Positions 17,213 to 25,180 of a stretch of DNA of 64,000 nt are shown piece by piece (position 1 is the stretch's first letter; each line of letters starts with the position of its first letter). The position numbers and the translations under genes were made by a program. The stretch spans positions 62,001-126,000 of the forward strand of contig NZ_JACTVJ010000016.1 of the NCBI RefSeq assembly GCF_014493765.1. The letters are read 5' to 3'. A model generated the notes under the pieces. That model was not told the DNA's origin. It did no database searches and saw nothing but the letters and a program-made list of their open reading frames with translations. Source of the DNA: Streptomyces polyasparticus. Its GTDB lineage: Bacteria > Actinomycetota > Actinomycetes > Streptomycetales > Streptomycetaceae.

Positions 17213-18171
17213 GCGGGAAGTACCTGGTCACGGGTGGTGCCGGATACGTCGGCAGCGTGGTGGCCCAGCATCTTCTTGAGGCCGGCCACCGGGTGGTCGT
17301 GCTCGACAACCTCTCCACGGGCTTTCGCGAAGGGGTGCCCGCGGGCGCCGAGTTCATCGAGGGCGACATCCGTGACGCCGCCAAGTGGCTGGACTCCTCC
17401 TTCGACGGGGTGCTGCACTTCGCCGCGTACTCGCAGGTCGGCGAGTCCGTCGTCAAGCCCGAGAAGTACTGGGACAACAACGTCGGCGGCACCATGGCGC
17501 TGATCGGCGCGATGCGCACGGCGGGCGTGCGCAAGCTGGTCTTCTCGTCCACGGCCGCGACGTACGGCGAGCCCACCGAGGTCCCGATCGTCGAGACCGC
17601 GGCCACCGCGCCGACCAATCCGTACGGCGCCTCGAAGCTGGCCGTCGACCACATGATCACCGGCGAGTGCGCGGCGCACGGGCTCGCGGCGGTCTCGCTG
17701 CGGTACTTCAACGTGGCGGGCGCGTACGGCACTTGCGGGGAGCGGCACGACCCCGAGTCGCACCTCATCCCCCTCGTCCTCCAGGTCGCGCAGGGCAAGC
17801 GCGAGGCGATCTCCGTCTTCGGCGAGGACTACCCGACGCCGGACGGGACGTGCGTACGCGACTACATCCACGTGGCGGACCTCGCGGAGGCGCATCTGCT
17901 CGCGCTGGACGCGACCGCTCCTGGAGAGCATCTGATCTGCAACCTCGGCAACGGCGAGGGCTTCTCGGTACGGGAGGTCATCGACACCGTCCGCCAGGTC
18001 ACCGGCCACCCGATCCCCGAGGTCGTGGCCCCGCGCCGCGGCGGCGACCCCGCCGTCCTCGTCGCCTCCGCCGACGCCGCCCGTGAGCGGCTCGGCTGGA
18101 CTCCGTCCCGCGCGGACCTCGCGGGGATCGTCGCCGATGCGTGGGCTTTCGCGCAGTCCCAGGAGGGGTGA
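17209..18171 (+). CDS. galE: UDP-glucose 4-epimerase
   Basis: Interconverts UDP-galactose and UDP-glucose with tightly bound NAD+. 320 residues. Rossmann motif GGAGYVGS near the N-terminus, SSTAATYG with the catalytic Ser/Thr, and YGASK with Tyr139 and Lys143. The substrate loop RYFNVAGA also matches. The ATG lies in the ATGA overlap with galT. This is the short-chain-dehydrogenase GalE form typical of actinobacterial gal operons. Confidence 0.96.
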   Translation: MSGKYLVTGGAGYVGSVVAQHLLEAGHRVVVLDNLSTGFREGVPAGAEFIEGDIRDAAKWLDSSFDGVLHFAAYSQVGESVVKPEKYWDNNVGGTMALIGAMRTAGVRKLVFSSTAATYGEPTEVPIVETAATAPTNPYGASKLAVDHMITGECAAHGLAAVSLRYFNVAGAYGTCGERHDPESHLIPLVLQVAQGKREAISVFGEDYPTPDGTCVRDYIHVADLAEAHLLALDATAPGEHLICNLGNGEGFSVREVIDTVRQVTGHPIPEVVAPRRGGDPAVLVASADAARERLGWTPSRADLAGIVADAWAFAQSQEG

Positions 18172-18176
18172 GGTCT

Positions 18177-19325
18177 GTGACCGAAGTGACGGATGTGGCC
18201 GAGGAGTTCGGGCGGCTCTACGGGTACGAGCCCGAGGGCGTCTGGGAGGCCCCGGGCCGGGTCAACCTGATCGGTGAGCACACCGATTACAACGACGGCT
18301 TCGTGATGCCCTTCGCGCTTCCGCACACCGCGATGGCGGCGTTCGGGCGGCGGACGGATTCCGCGGTACGGGTGCACTCGGCGGACATCGCCGGTGAGCC
18401 CGTCGTGGTCGCGGACCCCGTACCGGGGACGTCGGCGGACTGGGCCGACTACCTGGTCAGCGTGGTCTGGGCGCTGCGGGACGCCGGGCATGCGGTGGGC
18501 GGCGTGGACGTGCACCTCGCGTCCACGGTGCCGACGGGGGCGGGGCTCTCCTCCTCCGCCGCGATCGAGGTCGTGGTCGCGCTCGCGCTCAACGATCTGT
18601 TCGAACTCGGCCTGGAACGGCAGCAGTTGGCCAGCCTGTGCCAGCGCGCGGAGAACGTGTACGTCGGTGCGCCCACCGGGATCATGGACCAGACGGCGTC
18701 GGCGTGCTGCACGTCCGGGCACGCGCTGTTCCTGGACACGCGGGACCTGTCCCAGCGCCAGGTCCCCTTCGACCTGGCCTCGCTCGGCCTTCGGCTGCTC
18801 GTGGTGGACACGCAGGTCAAGCACTCCCACAGCGAGGGGGAGTACGGGAAGCGGCGGGCCGGGTGCGAGGCGGGGGCCGCGGAGCTGGGGGTCACGGCGC
18901 TGCGGGATGTTCCGTTCGCCTCGCTGCCGGACTCCCTCGACCGGCTCTCCTCCGACGAGATACGGGGCCTGGTACGGCATATCGTCACGGAGAACCACCG
19001 CGTGGAGCGGGTCATCTCGCTCCTGGACGCCGGCGACGTACGGGGCATCGGCCCCGTCCTCGTCGAGGGCCACGCCTCGCTGCGCGACGACTTCCGCATC
19101 TCCTGCCCGGAGTTGGACCTGGTGGTCGACTCCGCCGTGTCGGCCGGGGCCCTTGGCGCCCGGATGACGGGCGGCGGTTTCGGCGGCTCGGCGATCGTCC
19201 TGGTCGAGGAGGCGTCCGCGGATCAGGTGGCGAAGTCCGTGGTGGAGGCGTTCGCGTCCCGTGGACTGACGGAACCGCGGGTCTTCACGGCGGTCCCTGC
19301 CGCGGGGGCGCGGCGGGTGCGCTGA
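18177..19325 (+). CDS. galK: Galactokinase
   Basis: Phosphorylates galactose at O1 with ATP, the entry step of the Leloir pathway. 382 residues. Galactokinase signature PGRVNLIGEHTDYNDGFVMP near residue 24, GHMP ATP loop PTGAGLSSSAAIEV, and C-terminal MTGGGFGGSAI. I choose GTG 18177, with AGGAGG about 10 bases before; another GTG at 18168 overlaps the galE stop. The 3' end overlaps the convergent ATPase gene by 41 bases, with no terminator between them. Confidence 0.96.
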   Translation: MTEVTDVAEEFGRLYGYEPEGVWEAPGRVNLIGEHTDYNDGFVMPFALPHTAMAAFGRRTDSAVRVHSADIAGEPVVVADPVPGTSADWADYLVSVVWALRDAGHAVGGVDVHLASTVPTGAGLSSSAAIEVVVALALNDLFELGLERQQLASLCQRAENVYVGAPTGIMDQTASACCTSGHALFLDTRDLSQRQVPFDLASLGLRLLVVDTQVKHSHSEGEYGKRRAGCEAGAAELGVTALRDVPFASLPDSLDRLSSDEIRGLVRHIVTENHRVERVISLLDAGDVRGIGPVLVEGHASLRDDFRISCPELDLVVDSAVSAGALGARMTGGGFGGSAIVLVEEASADQVAKSVVEAFASRGLTEPRVFTAVPAAGARRVR

Positions 19326-19764
19326 CACCCACCACTCCCCCGGCACTGCCGCCGAGTGGCAGTTCGGCCCACACCGTCTTGCGCGGCGCCGGACCCTCGA
19401 CGACGCCCCAACTCCCGGCCAGCGCACCGACGATCAGCAGCCCCCGCCCCGACTCACCGCCCGGGGACGGGGGCTGTTCGTCGGGGTGCCGGTCCGGCTG
19501 GGTGTCGTCGACCTCGATGCGCAACGTGTCCGCGGCGAGCGTGAGCCGCACCTCGAAGTCCCGCCCGGGGACGTGGCCGTGCAGCACGGCGTTGGCGGCA
19601 AGCTCGGCGAGGACCGCTTCGGCGTGTTCGGCCGCGGTGAACGGAACGTCCCAGGAGCGCAGTTGCTCGACCGCGAGCAGTCGGGCGAGGCGGGCGCCTC
19701 TGCGAGTGCCGGAGAAGCGTTGCGTGAAGGTGCGGGCGCTGGTCGGGAGTTGGCGGGTGCTCAT
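19285..19764 (-). CDS. RsbW-like ATP-binding (anti-sigma-type HATPase) protein
   Basis: 159 residues. The HATPase_c_2 domain shows AELAANAVLHGHVPGRDFEVRL (N box, about residues 52-73), RIEVDDTQP (G1-like) and GRGLLIVGALAGSWG (G2-like), as in the many Streptomyces proteins related to the kinase/anti-sigma factor RsbW. Start ATG 19764, just after an acidic-poor leader (MSTRQLPTSARTFTQRFSGT). Divergent from a WhiJ-type XRE gene across a short region with a palindrome. This grouping recurs in Streptomyces abaA/whiJ-like loci. Confidence 0.85.
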   Translation of the reverse strand: MSTRQLPTSARTFTQRFSGTRRGARLARLLAVEQLRSWDVPFTAAEHAEAVLAELAANAVLHGHVPGRDFEVRLTLAADTLRIEVDDTQPDRHPDEQPPSPGGESGRGLLIVGALAGSWGVVEGPAPRKTVWAELPLGGSAGGVVGVSAPAAPPRQGPP

Positions 19765-19812
19765 GGGGCTACGGTCCCGGGGTGCGCGGCCCGGCGGCCA
19801 GCCTGGGAGCGT

Positions 19813-19831
19813 GTACGGTGCGCGACCGTAC
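19813..19831. promoter_or_regulatory. Palindrome in the divergent ATPase/XRE promoter region
   Basis: Seven-base arms GTACGGT and ACCGTAC around GCGCG. It lies about midway between the two divergent start codons, a natural site for the XRE regulator to bind. No other evidence supports it. Confidence 0.45.
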
Positions 19832-19894
19832 GCGCACGCACGGTGGACAGTACGCATCGTGACCAGTAACCCTGTGTCACGGGAGGTGGTCCTG

Positions 19895-20719
19895 ATGCAC
19901 TCCGAGTACGAGGAGCCGGACCCGTCGGACAGTCTGCGGACCTTCGGTGCGGTCGTCCATGCCTTACGGGAGCACACGGGGCTGAGCAGGGAGGAGTTCG
20001 CGGCACGCGTGGGCTTCTCCAAACACACGGTGGTCTCCATCGAGTTGGGCCGCCGGATGCCCGACCGCGACTTCGTCGACCGCGCCGAACCGGCGCTCGG
20101 CAACACCGGTGCCCTCCGCCGCTCGGCACAGCACCTGTCCCGGCAGCCCGGTTTGGCCGCGTGGTTCCGTCAGTGGGCGAAACTGGAACAGGAGGCGACG
20201 CGCCTCGACACGTACGAATGCCGCCTGGTGCCTGGCCTGCTGCAATGCGAGGCCTACGCGAGGACCGTGTTCGCCAACGCGCAGCCACCGCTCGACGACG
20301 CCCGCCTTGAGGCGCAGGTGACCGCCCGGATGGAACGCCAGCGTCTACTCCGGGAGAGGCCGTGCACATCGTTCAGCTTCATCATCGAAGAGCACATCTT
20401 CCAGCGGCAGTTGGGCGGACCCGACGTCACCCGCCTGCTCCTGGATCATGTCCTGGCCTGTACGGAACCTCGCAATGTCGTCCTGCAAATCATGCCGATC
20501 CGCTCCTCGCTGCATGCGGCGCTGGACGGGCCGATACAGCTCCTGGAAACAGCGGATCAACGGCGCCTCGCCTACTCGGAGGGACAGAAGAACGGCCGCC
20601 TGATCGCTGACCCGAAAGAGGCAGCCGCACTGCACGACCGTTATGCGACACTGCGCTCGCAGGCCCCCACTCCCGAAGACTCCCGGAGCCTGCTGGAGCG
20701 AATGCGAGGAGCACCATGA
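19895..20719 (+). CDS. WhiJ-like XRE regulator with DUF5753 domain
   Basis: 274 residues. N-terminal helix-turn-helix (residues about 13-70: TFGAVVHALREHTGLSREEFAARVGFSKHTVVSIELGRRMP), then the DUF5753 region that follows it in this large Streptomyces family (YECRLVPGLLQCEAYARTVF, ...QIMPIRSSLHAALDGPIQLLE). ATG 19895 has GGGAGG at good spacing. It overlaps the DUF397 gene by four bases. Relatives of WhiJ work with small DUF397 partners in control of differentiation; the target here is unknown. Confidence 0.88.
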   Translation: MHSEYEEPDPSDSLRTFGAVVHALREHTGLSREEFAARVGFSKHTVVSIELGRRMPDRDFVDRAEPALGNTGALRRSAQHLSRQPGLAAWFRQWAKLEQEATRLDTYECRLVPGLLQCEAYARTVFANAQPPLDDARLEAQVTARMERQRLLRERPCTSFSFIIEEHIFQRQLGGPDVTRLLLDHVLACTEPRNVVLQIMPIRSSLHAALDGPIQLLETADQRRLAYSEGQKNGRLIADPKEAAALHDRYATLRSQAPTPEDSRSLLERMRGAP

Positions 20720-20964
20720 GCATCACGGAACTCGCCTGGTTCAAGAGCAGTTACAGCGGGACCGAGGGCGACAGCTGCGTAGAAGTCGCCCTGGACTGGC
20801 GCAAGTCGACGTACAGCAGCGGATCAGGCGACGACTGCATCGAGATCGCCCCCTGCCCCACCGCCATCCACATCCGCGACTCCAAGGACACCACGATCCC
20901 CGGCTTCCACGTGGGCCCCGAGGCCTGGCACCACTTCACCGGCTTCGCCGCCGAGCAGGCGTAG
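20716..20964 (+). CDS. DUF397 protein with two repeats
   Basis: 82 residues with two successive DUF397-type units: WFKSSYSGTEGDSCVEVA and WRKSTYSSGSGDDCIEIA, followed by IHIRDSKD. Most DUF397 proteins have one unit, so this may be an internal duplication. It is translationally coupled to the XRE gene (ATGA overlap), the usual pairing, and may act as its antagonist or partner. Confidence 0.88.
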   Translation: MSITELAWFKSSYSGTEGDSCVEVALDWRKSTYSSGSGDDCIEIAPCPTAIHIRDSKDTTIPGFHVGPEAWHHFTGFAAEQA

Positions 20965-20976
20965 GGCCGAAAAACC

Positions 20977-21696
20977 TTACGCCGAGCCGGAGTTGACCGA
21001 AGGCTCCTCGGGCCCCGCGTGCGCACCGCCCACCGGACCGGCCCGGTCCAGGAGTCCCGTACGGGCGGCCAGCGCAGCCGCCTCCAGGCGGGACCCGACG
21101 CCGAGCTTCATCAGCACGCGCTGGACATGCGTACGGGCCGTGCTCGGCGCGATGCCCATGCCCGCCGCGATCAGCCGGGTGTCCTCGCCGTCCGCGACCC
21201 GGACGAGGACCTCGACCTCGCGCGGGGTGAGCATCTGCAGGAGCCGCTGGCCCTCGTCGTCGGGCTGGGCGGCCGGGTTGAGCAGTTCGGCGAAGGCGCC
21301 CTGGAGGAGCGAGGGCGCCACCGCCGCCTCGCCGGAGCGGGCCTTCATGATGGCGCGCTCGACGCCTTCGATCCGCTCGTCGTGCCGTACGTATCCGGAG
21401 GCGCCGGCGGCGAACGCGGCCGCGATGCCGCGGGGTGAGGGCACCGGGCCGAGGACCACGACGGCGACCTGCGGACGCTCCCGCTTGATCTTCACGATCG
21501 GGTCGAACATGCCCGGCTCGGCGGGTGTGGACGTGCCGATCAGACAGACCTCGGGCGCCCGCTGCACCACCAGCTCGGCCGCCCCCGCGGCCGGTGCCGC
21601 GGCGGCGAGCACCCGGTGTCCGCGCAGTTTCAGGGCCGAGGCGAGCGCCTCGGCCAGCAGACGGTGATCGTCGACCACCATGAGTCGCACACCCAT
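20977..21696 (-). CDS. LuxR-type regulator with degenerate receiver
   Basis: 239 residues from ATG 21696. The N-terminal receiver fold is clear (MGVRLMVVDDHRLLAEALASALK, Asp9-Asp10), but where the phospho-acceptor Asp is expected the sequence is APEVCLIGTSTP, with Gly at about residue 54. The conserved Lys segment reads GYVRHDER. The C-terminal helix-turn-helix is LTPREVEVLVRVADGEDTRLIAAGMGIAPSTARTHVQRVLMKLGVGS. It should therefore not be activated by normal phosphorylation. No kinase is adjacent. The gene is convergent with the DUF397 gene, 12 bases apart. Confidence 0.88.
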   Translation of the reverse strand: MGVRLMVVDDHRLLAEALASALKLRGHRVLAAAAPAAGAAELVVQRAPEVCLIGTSTPAEPGMFDPIVKIKRERPQVAVVVLGPVPSPRGIAAAFAAGASGYVRHDERIEGVERAIMKARSGEAAVAPSLLQGAFAELLNPAAQPDDEGQRLLQMLTPREVEVLVRVADGEDTRLIAAGMGIAPSTARTHVQRVLMKLGVGSRLEAAALAARTGLLDRAGPVGGAHAGPEEPSVNSGSA

Positions 21697-22013
21697 CGGG
21701 CCACCCCCCATTCCCCCACGCGCACAAGTATCGGAGCCCCCCAGCCCTTCATCTCCCGGAAGCTACACGGTTGTTCGACGTTACGCGCCCCCTACCGGCC
21801 AGAAGCACCTCGGAATACCGAAATCCCTGCTATTCGGGACTGAAGGGGGCGGTACGCGGACGAGGAATGCTTCCCGCATACGGTGCCGAGATGCCCGGGG
21901 ATCGTCCGCATCCCCGGGACAACGGATACCGGATACGGAATGCGGGGCGGCCCCACCCCCTCCGCGGGGCCGCCCCGCCGTCTTCGGTGACGCCGGCCGT
22001 CGAGCCGCCTCGG
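21697..22013. other. 317-bp intergenic region with two hairpins
   Basis: It holds the upstream region of the LuxR-type gene and the terminator region of the dehydrogenase gene. An imperfect CCGAA...TTCGG repeat lies around 21818-21838. No gene is supported. Confidence 0.55.
21894..21978 (-). terminator. Double-hairpin terminator of the dehydrogenase gene
   Basis: Reading from the gene, the first hairpin is a 13-bp stem (21966-21978 with 21942-21954) and the second is CCCGGGGAT with its complement (21894-21902 with 21910-21918, 7-base loop). There is no good T run, as is usual in Streptomyces. Confidence 0.65.
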
Positions 22014-23021
22014 TCACGCCAGGCGCGCCAGCTCCTCCCGGGTGACAAGGCCGCGCAGCGGCTCGTCCCGGGCGTGGCGCTCCAGTTCCGCCACCACGTA
22101 CTCGCCCAGGCGCCGCAGCTCGCTGCCCTGAACACCGGCGATATGCGGGGTGAGCAGGACGTTCGGCAGGTCGTACAGGGGGTGGCCCGGCGGTGGCGGC
22201 TCCGGGTCGGTCACGTCGAGGAAGGCGTTCAGGCGGCCACTCGCGCATTCGCGGGTCAGTGCATCCGTGTCCACCAGGGAGCCCCGCGCGGTGTTGATCA
22301 GCGTCGTGCCGTCGGCCATCAGGGCCAGGCGCCGGGCGTCCAACAGGTGGCGGGTCTCCGGGAGTTCGGGTGCGTGCACGCTGACGATGCTGGACTCGCG
22401 GCACAGCGTGTCGAGGTCGGCGGGTTCGGCGCCCATCTTCCGCGCGGCGGCGTCGTCCACGTACGGGTCGTGCAGCAGGATGCGGTGGCCGCGGCCCGAA
22501 GCGGCAAGGCCCTTGATCACGCCGCGGCCGATCCGGGAGGCACCGATGACCCCGATGGTCCGGCCGTCCACGCCCTCGCGTTCGGAGTGCGCCGGGAACG
22601 CGGTGCGGTACGCGCGGGCGGCGGGCAGCGCCTGTTTCCCTGCGAGGACGATCGCGGCGAGGGTGTAGTCCACGACCGGTGCGGCGTTGGCGTCGGCGGC
22701 CGAGGACACGAGCAGTCCCCGGTCCCAGACCGCCGGTGCGGCGATCCGTTTCACCGATCCGGCGGCGTGCAGCACGACTTGGAGCCGCGGAGCACCGGCG
22801 AGGACGTCTTCGGTCAGCGGCGGACAGCCCCAGCAGGTCACCAACACCTGGACCTCCGCGAGTACTTCACGTACCGGCCGCGTCGTGAGGTCACCGGACA
22901 GCGGGACTCCGTCGCCGGCCAGGTCGGCGACCTCACGTATCCGCTCGCGGAGGTCGTGCGGCAGCACCATGGCCGCCTCCTCGGCGGTCATGGCGAGCGC
23001 CACCGTGAGTCTGTCTGCCAC
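22014..23021 (-). CDS. D-2-hydroxyacid dehydrogenase family protein
   Basis: 335 residues from GTG 23021 (GGAGG 5-6 bases before; GTG 23033 is also possible). NAD-binding motif TIGVIGASRIGRGVIKGL, then the three catalytic elements: Arg in NTARGSLVD, Glu in VTDPEPPP, His in LLTPHIAG. It belongs with phosphoglycerate dehydrogenase/glyoxylate reductase-like enzymes; the acid is unknown. It is divergent from a LacI-controlled sugar transporter and shares its operator region. A role in oxidising or reducing a sugar-acid product of the polysaccharide is inference. Confidence 0.88.
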   Translation of the reverse strand: MADRLTVALAMTAEEAAMVLPHDLRERIREVADLAGDGVPLSGDLTTRPVREVLAEVQVLVTCWGCPPLTEDVLAGAPRLQVVLHAAGSVKRIAAPAVWDRGLLVSSAADANAAPVVDYTLAAIVLAGKQALPAARAYRTAFPAHSEREGVDGRTIGVIGASRIGRGVIKGLAASGRGHRILLHDPYVDDAAARKMGAEPADLDTLCRESSIVSVHAPELPETRHLLDARRLALMADGTTLINTARGSLVDTDALTRECASGRLNAFLDVTDPEPPPPGHPLYDLPNVLLTPHIAGVQGSELRRLGEYVVAELERHARDEPLRGLVTREELARLA

Positions 23022-23049
23022 GCGGACCTCCACTCGGGAAACTTCTGAA

Positions 23050-23061
23050 GTAACCGTTTTC
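23050..23061. promoter_or_regulatory. LacI-type operator near the dehydrogenase start (site 1)
   Basis: GTAACCGTTTTC, a half-degenerate version of GTAACCGGTTAC. It lies 29 bases before the dehydrogenase start codon. Confidence 0.5.
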
Positions 23062-23126
23062 TATCAGGAGTCGCAGGCTAGAGACCCAGACCAGCACGGG
23101 TCAAGGAACCCGCAGGGTCAGAAGTA

Positions 23127-23155
23127 TTGACCGGCTCATGTAACCGCTTTAGATT
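23127..23155 (+). promoter_or_regulatory. Promoter of the sugar ABC operon with internal operator (site 2)
   Basis: TTGACC (23127-23132), exactly 17 bases, TAGATT (23150-23155). The spacer holds TGTAACCGCTTTAG (23139-23152), a LacI-type operator. Repressor bound here would block the promoter directly. Confidence 0.7.
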
Positions 23156-23190
23156 CCCGTCACCTTGAACGGACGACGAAGGGGTGGCCC

Positions 23191-24186
23191 GTGGCCACGG
23201 TGTCTCAAAATGCCACGCGTACAGAGGCGGTGAAGTCGCCTGACGCTGGGCCCAAGCAGGTCATATCACCCAAGCCGCCAAAGCGTGATCGGTGGAAACG
23301 GTTTCATCGTGACCGCACGCTGATCCTCCTGATGCTGCCGGGCCTCGCCTACTTCCTGGTGTTCCACTACGGGGCGCTCTTCGGCAACGTCATCGCGTTC
23401 AAGGAGTACATCCCGTTCGAAGGCCTCTGGGTCAGCCCGTGGGTCGGCTTCGACAACTTCGAGCGGATGTTCGCGGACGCCGACTTCTGGCACTCGGTGA
23501 CCAACACCCTGGTCATCGCGCTGCTGCAGCTGGTGTTCTTCTTCCCCGTACCGCTGGCGCTCGCGCTGCTCCTGCACAGCCTCACCTCGGACCTGCTGCG
23601 GCGCTTCGTGCAGTCCGTGGTCTATCTGCCGCACTTCCTGTCCTGGGTGATCGTGGTCGCGCTGTTCCAGCAAGTCCTGGGCGGTACAGGCCTGTTGAAC
23701 GGCATGCTCGGCGACGCGGGGCTGCACACGGTGCACATCATCGGCAACCCGGACGCGTTCCAGCCGCTGGTCGTCGCGCAGGTGATCTGGAAGGACGGCG
23801 GCTGGGGCACGATCATCTTCCTCGCCGCCCTGATGCAGGTGAACGAGGAGCTCTACGAGTCCGCGGCGCTCGACGGCGCGGGACCCTGGCGCCGCTTCTG
23901 GCACGTCACGCTGCCCCAGATCCGGCCCATCATCATCCTGCTCCTGCTGCTGCGGATCGGCGACATCCTCTCCGTCGGCTTCGAGCAGATGCTGCTCCAG
24001 CGCGATGCGTACGGCCCCGAGGCCGCCGAGATCATCGACACCTTCGTGTACTACCAGGGCCTGCTCCAGGGCGACTTCGGCTACGCGGCGGCGGCCGGCC
24101 TGTTCAAGGGCGTCATCGGCGCCGTGCTCGTCTACACCGCGAACAAGGTCGCCCACCGCCTCGGCGAACAGGGGATCTACAAGTGA
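23191..24186 (+). CDS. Sugar ABC transporter permease (LplB type)
   Basis: 331 residues with six predicted transmembrane helices, beginning with a cytoplasmic leader (KPPKRDRWKRFHRDRTL) and LILLMLPGLAYFLVFHYG. The coupling (EAA) loop is ESAALDGAGPWRRFWHVTLPQIRPI. This is the CUT1 branch, close to LplB, used for oligosaccharides and breakdown products of uronic-acid polymers. GTG 23191 is the start. It overlaps the second permease by four bases (GTGA). The first 35 codons contain another LacI-like palindrome. Confidence 0.92.
   Translation: MATVSQNATRTEAVKSPDAGPKQVISPKPPKRDRWKRFHRDRTLILLMLPGLAYFLVFHYGALFGNVIAFKEYIPFEGLWVSPWVGFDNFERMFADADFWHSVTNTLVIALLQLVFFFPVPLALALLLHSLTSDLLRRFVQSVVYLPHFLSWVIVVALFQQVLGGTGLLNGMLGDAGLHTVHIIGNPDAFQPLVVAQVIWKDGGWGTIIFLAALMQVNEELYESAALDGAGPWRRFWHVTLPQIRPIIILLLLLRIGDILSVGFEQMLLQRDAYGPEAAEIIDTFVYYQGLLQGDFGYAAAAGLFKGVIGAVLVYTANKVAHRLGEQGIYK
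23293..23306. promoter_or_regulatory. LacI-like palindrome inside the first permease gene (site 3)
   Basis: TGGAAACGGTTTCA, with the core GAAACGGTTTC, lies about 100 bases into the coding sequence. It may be a roadblock or auxiliary site for looping with site 2. Confidence 0.35.
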
Positions 24187-25082
24187 GTCACGCCAAGAAG
24201 GCAGTACGCCCGGCCTGGATGGAGAAGCCCAAGCCGCTCACCAGCGCCGCGAAGGGCCTCGCCCTGACCGTCGTGATCCTCCTGGTCACGGTGCCCTTCC
24301 TCGTGGTCGTCTCGACCTCGTTCGCCTCCAACCACGAGGTCGTCGCCAACGGCGGCTATGTGCTCTGGCCCAGCGACCCGACCCTTCGGGCGTACGAGGC
24401 CATCTTCTCCGGCGGTGTGGTCGGCCGGGCCCTGTGGATCTCCGTCGCGCTGACCGCCGTCGGTACCGCGTTCAGCATGCTGTGCAGCGTGCTCCTCGCG
24501 TACGCCCTGTCCAGGCCCAGGGTGTACGGGGGCAAGCCGGTGCTGCTCCTGGTGCTCTTCACCTTCCTCTTCCCGCCCGGCATGATCCCCGGCTATCTGG
24601 TGGTCAAAGAGCTCGGCATGCTCGACAGTTACGCCTCCCTGATCGCCCCGGCATTGATCAACGTCTTCAACCTGATCGTCCTGCGCGGCTTCTTCCAGGG
24701 CATCCCCGAGGAGCTCTTCGAGGCCGCCCGGCTCGACGGCGCCAGCGACTGGAAGATCCTCTGGATCGTGGTCGTCCCGCTGTCGAAGGCCGTGCTCGCG
24801 GTCGTCGGCCTCTTCTACGCGGTGACGTACTGGAACTCCTGGTTCCACGCCTCGATCTACATGGAGTCCGAGCACTGGCCGCTCCAGCAGGTGCTGCGCA
24901 CCTACGTGCTCGGCGGCGCCCAGCTCGCCGACAGCGGCGCGGCCGAGGCGGCCAACGTCGCGGCCCCGCAGACCACGCAGATGGCGGTCCTGGTGACCGC
25001 CACCGTCCCGATCCTCCTGGTCTACCCGTTCCTCCAGAAGTACTTCACCAAGGGCGTGCTCACCGGCGCCATCAAGAGCTGA
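24183..25082 (+). CDS. Sugar ABC transporter permease (LplC/YtcP type)
   Basis: 299 residues, six transmembrane helices (first: GLALTVVILLVTVPFLVVVSTSF). The EAA loop is EAARLDGASDWKILWIVVVPLSKAVLAV. GTG 24183 overlaps the upstream stop by four bases. It pairs with the preceding permease to form the membrane channel. No ATP-binding subunit is encoded nearby, so the pair probably uses a shared ATPase such as MsiK, as is known for other Streptomyces sugar importers. Confidence 0.92.
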   Translation: MSHAKKAVRPAWMEKPKPLTSAAKGLALTVVILLVTVPFLVVVSTSFASNHEVVANGGYVLWPSDPTLRAYEAIFSGGVVGRALWISVALTAVGTAFSMLCSVLLAYALSRPRVYGGKPVLLLVLFTFLFPPGMIPGYLVVKELGMLDSYASLIAPALINVFNLIVLRGFFQGIPEELFEAARLDGASDWKILWIVVVPLSKAVLAVVGLFYAVTYWNSWFHASIYMESEHWPLQQVLRTYVLGGAQLADSGAAEAANVAAPQTTQMAVLVTATVPILLVYPFLQKYFTKGVLTGAIKS

Positions 25083-25091
25083 CCCTCGCCT

Positions 25092-25150
25092 CGTCCCGGC
25101 AGCTCACCGCACGTCCCCACTGCCGCGTCCCGGCACCTCACCGCACGCCC
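25092..25150. repeat. Two direct copies of a 25-bp unit before the binding-protein gene
   Basis: 25092-25116 and 25126-25150 match except for two positions (pattern CGTCCCGGCA-CTCACCGCACG). They fill most of the 98-base gap before the binding-protein start. Confidence 0.7.
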
Positions 25151-25180
25151 CGACTCCCTTGCCACGAAAGGCAGACGCCG

